DNA of 64,000 nt from Bacteroidales bacterium (GTDB taxonomy: Bacteria; Bacteroidota; Bacteroidia; Bacteroidales; UBA932): positions 62,001 to 126,000 of the forward strand of contig JAFTCB010000007.1 of assembly GCA_017454905.1 (NCBI GenBank), given 5' to 3'. The notes beneath the pieces are model-generated. The model did no database searches. It saw only the letters and a list, made by a program, of their open reading frames with translations, and was not told the origin of the DNA. Within the stretch, counting starts at the first letter, position 1. Every line of letters begins with the position of its first letter. The position numbers and the translations under genes were made by a program. Shown here in pieces: positions 8,733 through 15,135 of the stretch.

Positions 8733-9947
8733 ATGACAACAACAATTGAAACACTTGCCGGTATCGTTTGTCTATCCAAAACGTTCATGCACATCGATGG
8801 TGCGTATACCGAAGAGGAACTCAAGCACATGACCGAGTTTCTCGGCACTTTTGATGGTATGGACCGGGATACCTTGAAACAGATTCTCTCTGCTGCGGAT
8901 GAGATGGAGCTCGACCATGCCGTAGAGCTCATCGCCGGCTTGGACGACGAAGGCAAGCAGGAAGTCTCCGACCTCTTCGCCCGGATCGTCCTGGCCGACG
9001 GGAAACTGGCCGATGAAGAGAAATCCATGTACTGGAAGGTACGGGAACTCTGCGGCCTGCCTGATCCCGGGAATGACGGAAGCGGGGAAGAGACTAAGGC
9101 GAAAGCCGAAGAAGAGAAAGACGAGGATGAAATCATCCCGGCGTTCCTGATGGTCAATTACCACGGCATCGCCACCCTGCACCAGAGCGAAAAGGAAGAC
9201 TGGTCCGCCCTGGGGGACGAGATTGCCTCCTGGATGGGCTGCGACCGGGTGGAGGTGGTCCGCTACACCGCACCGCTCAATGCGCTCACCGAAAAGCTGG
9301 ATCTCAACGAACGCCACCTGGTCTTCATGGTCGCGCGCAACGGCTACGGCGACAAGACCGTGGGCGACAACATGCCCGCCACGCTCCTCTACGGCCGCGG
9401 ATATCCCATCTTCGGCAACATGGTCATCGCCCTGGAGACCGACGAAGGCTACACCATCGAAGGCATCCGGACCCAGAGCCTGGTCACCGAGACGCTGAAC
9501 GCCGTCAACGATGCCGTCGGCGGCCTGATCCGGGTCGGGGAGCAGGAGGAAAAGCCAGCCGCCACCGAAGTGAAAGCGTCGGGCCCCGACACCTTCGAAG
9601 GCCTGGCTGCGGTGATTGCGGTCTGCATGGGGATGGCCCGCGTGGACGGCAGTTTCACGGAGAGCGAGTTCAAAGAGATCCTGGCAGGCTTGAAGGATCA
9701 ATACAAATTCGAGGATCGTGACGAACTGCTGGAGGCTTACATCAAGGCGGCCGACGAGATGGATATCAAGAAGGCCATCGACATCATCAAGGCCTTCGGC
9801 CCGTCCGAGAAGCAGTTCGCGTCCGACATGCTATTCCGCACCGTCGTCGCGGACGGCAAGCTGGCGGACGAAGAAAGTGATACCTACCGGGAGATCCTGG
9901 AGGTATGCGAACTTCCGATGTTTACGGGCGCTGACAAGGTGAATTGA
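8733..9947 (+). CDS. Two-TerB-domain protein (paralogue of the gene at 12936)
   Basis: The 404-residue protein has three parts. Residues about 1-112 form a TerB-like helical domain with paired acidic motifs (HIDGAYTEEEL and VLADGKLADEEK). A middle alpha/beta domain (about 145-260) contains RVEVVRYTAPLNALTEKL and MPATLLYGRGYPIFGNMVIA; it weakly recalls DUF3846, which I cannot confirm. Residues about 290-400 form a second TerB-like domain (ARVDGSFTESEFKE, VVADGKLADEES). TerB domains are helical, acidic, metal-associated modules found in stress and conflict operons. The start at ATG 8733 (MTTTIETLA) is chosen because the paralogue begins the same way (MTVTIRTLA); an ATG four codons upstream is possible. 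Its stop overlaps the next ATG by one base. Confidence 0.8.
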   Translation: MTTTIETLAGIVCLSKTFMHIDGAYTEEELKHMTEFLGTFDGMDRDTLKQILSAADEMELDHAVELIAGLDDEGKQEVSDLFARIVLADGKLADEEKSMYWKVRELCGLPDPGNDGSGEETKAKAEEEKDEDEIIPAFLMVNYHGIATLHQSEKEDWSALGDEIASWMGCDRVEVVRYTAPLNALTEKLDLNERHLVFMVARNGYGDKTVGDNMPATLLYGRGYPIFGNMVIALETDEGYTIEGIRTQSLVTETLNAVNDAVGGLIRVGEQEEKPAATEVKASGPDTFEGLAAVIAVCMGMARVDGSFTESEFKEILAGLKDQYKFEDRDELLEAYIKAADEMDIKKAIDIIKAFGPSEKQFASDMLFRTVVADGKLADEESDTYREILEVCELPMFTGADKVN

Positions 9948-10064
9948 TGGACGAACGGTCGAGAATCCGGGAACGGACCGGGACCTGGGACGCAGCAAGG
10001 GCGGACACCCGGGCGGCCGATGCCGCCGGGGTGTGTCCGCATTGCGGCGCGCCCCTGGAGCGGG
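9947..10064 (+). pseudogene. Truncated copy of the zinc-ribbon gene at 14299
   Basis: The frame starting at ATG 9947 reads DERSRIRERTGTWDAA then GVCPHCGAPLERDG, matching the first about 40 residues of the 277-residue zinc-ribbon protein (GEKTRIRERVATQTA, GRCPHCGADVG). Only one CxxC knuckle survives, so no zinc ribbon can form. Homology ends near 10064, where a scrap of kinase sequence begins in another frame; the frame itself stays open to 10150 with unrelated residues. Together with the two upstream genes this reproduces the order Sel1-like, TerB, zinc ribbon of the intact cassette. Confidence 0.75.
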
Positions 10065-10127
10065 ATGGAATATCTTCCGGCCGGCAACGCTTCCTCGGCC
10101 GGCCTCAACGCCGCGAAATCCCTATGA
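10065..10127 (+). pseudogene. Twenty-codon remnant of the Ser/Thr kinase gene
   Basis: In the frame starting at 10065 the sequence encodes MEYLPAGNASSAGL followed by NAAKSL and a stop. The first 14 residues align with LEYIPGGNAASAGL, residues 144-157 of the kinase encoded at 15136, and NAAKSL recalls AAKTAMSL slightly further on in the same kinase. It directly follows the zinc-ribbon stub, just as the kinase gene follows the zinc-ribbon gene in the intact cassette. I read it as what is left of the second kinase copy after a large deletion. The stop codon abuts the stop of the convergent peptidase gene. Confidence 0.7.
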
Positions 10128-11333
10128 GATCGCGTCCAGACTGGGCGTGAAGTTTTGCTGGATCATGCCGGCGAAGGTGAGCGAAATCTCTTTGGGACTC
10201 AGACCCAGCTGCCGGCCGATGTTGTAGATGAAATTGACCTCGTTGTCGGCAATGTCCTTGTCGGCGAGCACGACGCTGATCATGTATTGCAGCAGCGTGT
10301 TCTTCAAGCCCGGATTGATCTCCAGAATCTTGTTTACCGAGTCCTCGAATAATTTGTCCACGTCATTCTGGACGACCCTGTCAAGGAAGGCCTTCGGGAA
10401 GATGTGGCGGCTGGAGAGGTTCCGGATGATGTGCTCGAACTCCTCCTGCGTCACCTTGCCGTCGAGATTGGCGACAATGATGCCGGCGGTGGCGATGAAG
10501 ATGGACATGGGCTCGTCCAGCGGGTTGTTGCCTATCTTCAGCAGGATCTGGATCAGTTCGTCCATTCCTTTATCCAGCTCCTCCTGGCTCCCGGCGTTGG
10601 CAAACAGGTTGATGGCCTGGACGCGGATGGGGTTGACGGGGTGGTCGTATTGACTCATGCCGCCTCCCTTGAGGAAGTAATCCAGGTGCTTGCTGTTGTC
10701 GGTCAGGAGATCTTCGATGCTGACCTGCATCTTTTCGAGATCCAGGCCGGACGCCATCTTGAAGAAAGAGGTGACGCAAGCGTCCAGGTTCCCGCAGGCG
10801 AGGTAGCCGTAGCGGTCGGCGACCAGTTCGGCCAGGTTGTCGTGCAGGTGGATCTTGAACTGCAGGGTGACGGGCGGCGTGGTGTTCTGCGGCGGATAGA
10901 CGAAGTAGATGAGGCGCTTGAGCGCGGTGTCCAGGTTGATCAGATGCCCCAGCTCGTGGCCGATGACGAATCGCAGTTCATCCTCGCTCATCAGGTTGAA
11001 CAGCTCGGAGTTGACGTTTACGATATGGGGGTGCTCCGCGTCTTCCGATGCGATGGAAAAGGCGTTGATGGTTGAATCCCCAGTCACGTAGAAATCCACC
11101 GGTTCGTTGAAACCCAGGCGTTCCTTGACCCCATGGCAGAGGCGGTAGAAATTGCCCAGCAGGTTCTGGTCGGCTTTCATGCAGTGACCTTCCATCCGGC
11201 TGCGCCAGTACTCATCCTCCGTGGTCTCGTCGGCATGTTTGAGGATGTACTTCACGACGTCGCCCTGGAGGGCACGGTAGATCTGTGCGGCAAGCTCTTT
11301 TTCGAGCTTGATTTCGGGATTCAGGCAGTTCAT
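10122..11333 (-). CDS. M48-like zinc peptidase with C-terminal TerB-like domain
   Basis: About 403 residues. The N-terminal part (to about 230) is an M48-type metallopeptidase: HELGHLI carries the HExxH zinc site and ELVADRYG supplies the third ligand Glu and the conserved Asp. No membrane segment is evident, so a cytoplasmic peptidase is likely. The C-terminal part (about 290-400) has the TerB pattern: ANLDGKVTQEEFEHI and VVLADKDIADNEVNFIY. This tail links it to the TerB genes on either side. The reading frame is open to a TTG at 11363, but a perfect -7 box covers that codon, so I place the start at the ATG at 11333 (MNCLNPEIKL). Transcribed away from the intact cassette. Confidence 0.8.
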   Translation of the reverse strand: MNCLNPEIKLEKELAAQIYRALQGDVVKYILKHADETTEDEYWRSRMEGHCMKADQNLLGNFYRLCHGVKERLGFNEPVDFYVTGDSTINAFSIASEDAEHPHIVNVNSELFNLMSEDELRFVIGHELGHLINLDTALKRLIYFVYPPQNTTPPVTLQFKIHLHDNLAELVADRYGYLACGNLDACVTSFFKMASGLDLEKMQVSIEDLLTDNSKHLDYFLKGGGMSQYDHPVNPIRVQAINLFANAGSQEELDKGMDELIQILLKIGNNPLDEPMSIFIATAGIIVANLDGKVTQEEFEHIIRNLSSRHIFPKAFLDRVVQNDVDKLFEDSVNKILEINPGLKNTLLQYMISVVLADKDIADNEVNFIYNIGRQLGLSPKEISLTFAGMIQQNFTPSLDAIS

Positions 11334-11360
11334 ATCGAAAGGAATTTCGTTCAACTCGGA

Positions 11361-11368
11361 CAAAAATA
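11361..11368 (-). promoter_or_regulatory. Promoter of the M48/TerB gene
   Basis: TATTTTTG on the minus strand matches TAnnTTTG. It overlaps the upstream TTG that would otherwise be taken as a start codon and leaves a leader of about 20 nt before the ATG at 11333. Confidence 0.6.
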
Positions 11369-11445
11369 ATAAATATTTTTAACAACTCTCGCTCGGGTTT
11401 TACCGATAAATTTTGAATCGGAGGTGTATCCATGCCGATTTTTAT

Positions 11446-11453
11446 TATATTTG
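11446..11453 (+). promoter_or_regulatory. Promoter of the intact signalling cassette
   Basis: TATATTTG, exact match to the -7 box, 27 nt before the ATG at 11481. It is the only clear promoter motif I see in front of the 17-kb gene series, which would then be one very long transcript. No convincing -33 element at the usual spacing. Confidence 0.65.
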
Positions 11454-11480
11454 CAAGGAAAGGCGTGACCTCCTGAATAT

Positions 11481-12908
11481 ATGCGACAATGGACACGATT
11501 GATCATTGACGTGGATTATCATCCCTGCGATCCCGGCAACAGCACCTGGTATTGCGAGCGGACTGCTTTTTCGAAATCTGACCTGTGTGCCGGAAAAGTC
11601 CTGTCCTACGAGGATCCGGGCGGTCTTTTCGGGGGGATCCGTGTTGATTCCGTGTCGGAGGACGGTTTGGTGCTGAGCTATGGAACCAAGCTGTATTCCA
11701 TCAATATGAAGCATCCACACCTGCCCCTTGACAAGGGCGGTCGGGATTACACGGAGTTCGAGCTCAACCTGTTCCTGGAGAGTGCCATTGTCGTAGAGGA
11801 TACGCCGGCTTTCTACCGACAGTTCTATACTCGGGATCAAGTGGCCAGGCTGCGCGGCAGCGATATCCGGGCGCTGGAAGCGTCCGATGCGCCCGCTGCC
11901 CGCTTTGCACTGGGTCGCTGGCATTACTTACTTATGCCCGAAGAGGACTCCTGCGCACAGGCGGAAAAACTGTTCCGTGAAGCGGCGGAGGCGGGCGTCG
12001 CGGATGCCTTCTCCGCCTTGTCCATGATGTACGTCTATGGCGACACGCGTGAAGACCGCCTTGACCTGGACGAAATGGTTCGCTGGCGCGATGAGGCACT
12101 TGCCCGGGGAAGTGAACTCGCGGCGTACCGCTACGCCCGGAACCGTATCGGCGGTGACCTCCTGGCTCCGAAAGAACCGGACGTTGTCCGGGACGAGGTG
12201 GAAAAACGGCTTGCCACGGAGACCGATGTCTGGCCGGAATGGTACGCCGTCCTCGGTGATGCCTATGCGGCGCTGGACAAGCCTGAGAAAGCGCGGGAAG
12301 TCTATCTGGCCGGCGTGGAGCATGGGAGCCTCCGCTGCTATCCGGAGCTGGCTATGATGGCCCGGGAGCGGGAGGATGACAAGGAATACCGCTCCTGGAT
12401 GGAGAAGGGTATGGCGGCTGGCTGCGGCTGGTGTTTCATCTTGGACGGCGATTTGGATGAGGAACGCTTCCAAGCGGGAGATTCAAGATTTAAGAACCTG
12501 GTGTCCAGACAGTTCCAGGAGCGCTTCGAACAGGGGCTTCGCCGGGGCGAAGGCTTGTGTGCCTATTACCTGGGATTCCATTCCTTTACGGGAACGCTTG
12601 GATTTACCATAGACGAAGAGGATGCCTTCCGCTATCTGCGAAAAGGTGTGGCCTTAGGTGATTGCTACTCCTGCTCGTTGCTGGCGGACATCCTGGAGGA
12701 CCGGGCTGAGACGCCGGCGGCGAAGAAAGAGGTCGCCAGGCTGCGGCTCAAGGCCGTCCGTTACGGGAAGGATGACGATCGGGAACAGCTGGCGCAGGAT
12801 TACCGGGACGGCCTGCTGGACGAATACAGGGATGAAATCGAAGAATACTGGCTGCCTGATGACGATGATGTGGACGAAGATGACGGTCGTTGGGACGCTT
12901 ATGCATAA
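11481..12908 (+). CDS. Sel1-like repeat protein, first gene of the signalling cassette
   Basis: A 475-residue soluble protein without signal peptide. Residues 1-130 form an unrecognised domain with RLIIDVDYHPCDPGNSTWYC and SYEDPGGLFGGI. From about 135 on it is helical with Sel1/TPR-like units (for example EKLFREAAEAGVADAFSALS, KAREVYLAGVEHGS, AFRYLRKGVALGDCYSCSLL), a scaffold type often used for protein-protein contacts. The last 20 residues are very acidic and end in DDGRWDAYA, a tail also kept in the decayed copy at 8270. Start ATG at 11481. It is 27 nt from the TerB gene ATG. Biochemical role unknown; a docking or adaptor role is inferred from the repeats. Confidence 0.75.
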   Translation: MRQWTRLIIDVDYHPCDPGNSTWYCERTAFSKSDLCAGKVLSYEDPGGLFGGIRVDSVSEDGLVLSYGTKLYSINMKHPHLPLDKGGRDYTEFELNLFLESAIVVEDTPAFYRQFYTRDQVARLRGSDIRALEASDAPAARFALGRWHYLLMPEEDSCAQAEKLFREAAEAGVADAFSALSMMYVYGDTREDRLDLDEMVRWRDEALARGSELAAYRYARNRIGGDLLAPKEPDVVRDEVEKRLATETDVWPEWYAVLGDAYAALDKPEKAREVYLAGVEHGSLRCYPELAMMAREREDDKEYRSWMEKGMAAGCGWCFILDGDLDEERFQAGDSRFKNLVSRQFQERFEQGLRRGEGLCAYYLGFHSFTGTLGFTIDEEDAFRYLRKGVALGDCYSCSLLADILEDRAETPAAKKEVARLRLKAVRYGKDDDREQLAQDYRDGLLDEYRDEIEEYWLPDDDDVDEDDGRWDAYA

Positions 12909-12935
12909 TGTTTTCAATTATTGATCTATCCAATT

Positions 12936-13712
12936 ATGACTGTTACTATTAGAACCCTTGCTGCTATTTGGCGAATTACCAAGTATCTCATGCATGCCGA
13001 CGGATCGGTGACGGACGACGAGATCAAGCCGGTCTATGATTTCTTCAAGACCTTTGGTGAGATGAATGATGAGATTTTCCTCCAAATCATGCGTGAAGCT
13101 GAAGATCTGTCGAACGAGGAAACCATTCGCCTCGTTGGCGCGTTGGATGAGGCTGCCAAACAGCAAATTTCCGACCTCTTTGCCAGCATCGTGCTTGCGG
13201 ACGGTGAGGTTCACGAAAAGGAACGTGAACTGTACCAAACAATTAACGAGGCATGCGGCCTGCCTGATCCCCAGTCTGATGAAGAAGAAGCAACGGATGA
13301 TGACGCGATCGAACCTGCCTTCTTCATCGTGAAGGACAATGGACATGTCGAACTGCGTCAGAGCGAAAACGAAGATTGGAACACGCTTGGGGCTGAACTT
13401 GCATCCTGGGTGGGTACGAGGCGTGTGGAAGTGGTCCGCTTCACAGAGCCCCTCAATGCAATCACGGAGAAACTGGGTCTCGTGAACCATCATTTGATCT
13501 TCATGATCGGGGTGGGCGGCAACAGGGATGCCGGTGATAATGCGCCGGCCACCATCCTGTACGGTGGCGGTATTCCGCTCTACGGCGACATTATTATTGC
13601 GCTCGAGTCCAACGATGATTACGAGATTGAAGGATTCCGCTTCAAGAACCTGGCCACCCATGCGATTCACTTTGTGAATCTGGCGGTGGATGAACTCCTT
13701 ATCTATGATTAG
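12936..13712 (+). CDS. Single-TerB-domain protein (paralogue of the gene at 8733)
   Basis: The 258-residue protein has one N-terminal TerB-like domain (residues about 1-110: MHADGSVTDDEI and VLADGEVHEKERELYQ) and the same middle alpha/beta domain as the gene at 8733 (RVEVVRFTEPLNAITEKLGL, APATILYGGGIPLYGDIII), but it lacks the second TerB domain. The frame opens at a TTG at 12921; the ATG at 12936 (MTVTIRTLA) is preferred by comparison with the paralogue. By eye this gene is richer in A and T than its neighbours. The stop is 3 nt from the next ATG. Role unknown; TerB suggests a metal or stress-linked regulatory part. Confidence 0.75.
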   Translation: MTVTIRTLAAIWRITKYLMHADGSVTDDEIKPVYDFFKTFGEMNDEIFLQIMREAEDLSNEETIRLVGALDEAAKQQISDLFASIVLADGEVHEKERELYQTINEACGLPDPQSDEEEATDDDAIEPAFFIVKDNGHVELRQSENEDWNTLGAELASWVGTRRVEVVRFTEPLNAITEKLGLVNHHLIFMIGVGGNRDAGDNAPATILYGGGIPLYGDIIIALESNDDYEIEGFRFKNLATHAIHFVNLAVDELLIYD

Positions 13713-13715
13713 CGC

Positions 13716-14297
13716 ATGGATGCAAGGGTTGCTGCCATCATAGCCGCTGTGGACGAGATGCGCCGCAACGGCGAAGATCAGAAGATCCACAAGAACCTGC
13801 CCCTGGCGGAAAAGGTCCTTTCCAGTCTGGAAACGCTGGACGATCCGGAGGAAGGCCCGCTTGGAAAGGCCTTGGCTTGCCAGGCCGCCGTGGACCTGCT
13901 CCCGGAATATGACGTTCCACGCCTGGTGCTGAAGATGTTGCGCCGAGAACTGGCATGGCTGGAAGAATCCGATGAGGAGAGCGAGAGCCTGACCGTGAAG
14001 GATGTCCAGGCACACATCGCGCGGCTCGAGGATTACATTGATGTCGACCAGGTGACGACAGAGGAATTCTGCAGCAAATACGGCCGTCACCTGAAATTCG
14101 ATCCCGTGGAACGGACGCAGAAATGGGAGGAGATCTACCCTGAGGTGGAAGAAGAGTGCGACCGTCGCCTGGAAGGCGTCCCCCGCGGGATGGGCTTCTG
14201 CTTTGGCTATTGGGCGGCCCGGCACGACATCCTGCTCCGGTATGGAATCGATTGGAAATCCCCGCACATGATGAATCCGCGGGTGATGTTTGACTGA
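13716..14297 (+). CDS. Conserved-looking protein of unknown function in the cassette
   Basis: A 193-residue acidic, mainly helical protein that I do not recognise. Residues 1-110 are predicted helices rich in Leu, Glu and Asp; the C-terminal third is less charged and carries a distinctive RGMGFCFGYWAARHDILL then YGIDWKSPHMMNPRVMFD, which looks like a conserved signature. No signal peptide, membrane segment or zinc cluster. It lies 3 nt after the TerB gene and its stop is one base from the zinc-ribbon ATG. It has no counterpart in the decayed copy, where the zinc-ribbon stub follows the TerB gene directly, so it was either gained here or lost there. Confidence 0.65.
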   Translation: MDARVAAIIAAVDEMRRNGEDQKIHKNLPLAEKVLSSLETLDDPEEGPLGKALACQAAVDLLPEYDVPRLVLKMLRRELAWLEESDEESESLTVKDVQAHIARLEDYIDVDQVTTEEFCSKYGRHLKFDPVERTQKWEEIYPEVEEECDRRLEGVPRGMGFCFGYWAARHDILLRYGIDWKSPHMMNPRVMFD

Positions 14298-14298
14298 T

Positions 14299-15132
14299 AT
14301 GGGAGAGAAAACCAGAATTCGCGAACGTGTCGCGACGCAAACGGCGGTCGAGACCGAGACCCGGGAAAACGAATCCACCGGAAGGTGCCCGCATTGCGGT
14401 GCCGACGTAGGTCCGGATTATGAAATCTGCCCCGTGTGCGGGTGGAAGATGGTGGATTACTGCACCTTCTGCGGGGCGCCGATGCTCCCCGACGATGTGG
14501 ACTGTCCCGAATGCGGCATGCCGGCAGACGGTGTGCTTTGTCCTACTTGCAACATCCTCAATTTCAGGTGCTTCTGTCGACAGTGCGGACAGCCGCTCTC
14601 CCGCGCGGCCCGGCATGCTGTGGAGAAGGCCCGGCAGGATCCGAAGGTGAAGGAGTCGGCGCGGCTGTTGACGCGCATCGCCGAACTGGAAGCGGAACTG
14701 GCGGGCGACCTGCCGGGAAATGAGGGAGCGGATGAGCCCGCTGAACCCACGGAAGGGGAGTTGCGACTGCGTGAATTGATGTCCCACATGGGCTTCTCGT
14801 TCACCGAACAGCCTAAAGCGACCCGGCGAAGCATGGGACGCAGCCGGGAGGCCGTGATGGAAGAGTACCAGCGGGCGGTCGAAGAAGCGAATCAAGTGCT
14901 GGAGAGCATGCTTCCTCCTGCCGGCTCCACGCCGCAGGAGCAGCGCAATTACTACACGGCCCGCAAGGTGGCCGTGACGGAATTGATGGAGGTGACGGGC
15001 CTGGTGGGCTGGATTTGCAACTGGTGCCATTGTTTCCATGAGCATCCCTCTCAGTGCTACCGGCCGTGGCTGGGCGGTACTTGGCAATACGGCACGACCC
15101 AGAAAGTAGTTACCACGTACAAAAAAGTATAA
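14299..15132 (+). CDS. Multi-zinc-ribbon protein
   Basis: The 277-residue protein has a cluster of CxxC knuckles between residues about 34 and 105: CPHCG, CPVCG, CTFCG, CPECG, CPTC and CRQCG, enough for three zinc ribbons of the double-ribbon type. A charged helical segment with coiled-coil character follows (KVKESARLLTRIAELEAELA), and a C-terminal domain has CNWCHCFHEHPSQC and a YRPWLGGTWQYGTT tail. Such ribbons usually mediate protein or nucleic-acid contacts. The start is ATG 14299 rather than the TTG at 14290. It sits one base after the preceding gene and 3 nt before the kinase. A truncated paralogue lies at 9947. Confidence 0.75.
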   Translation: MGEKTRIRERVATQTAVETETRENESTGRCPHCGADVGPDYEICPVCGWKMVDYCTFCGAPMLPDDVDCPECGMPADGVLCPTCNILNFRCFCRQCGQPLSRAARHAVEKARQDPKVKESARLLTRIAELEAELAGDLPGNEGADEPAEPTEGELRLRELMSHMGFSFTEQPKATRRSMGRSREAVMEEYQRAVEEANQVLESMLPPAGSTPQEQRNYYTARKVAVTELMEVTGLVGWICNWCHCFHEHPSQCYRPWLGGTWQYGTTQKVVTTYKKV

Positions 15133-15135
15133 AAC

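Noticed and set aside
10122-11363. TTG start at 11363 for the M48/TerB gene
   Set aside because: The TTG forms the last bases of an exact -7 promoter box, so it cannot be in the mRNA; the ATG at 11333 is used.
8733-13712. Classical tellurite-resistance (ter) operon
   Set aside because: Only TerB-like domains are present; TerC, TerD/E/Z and TerA genes are absent.
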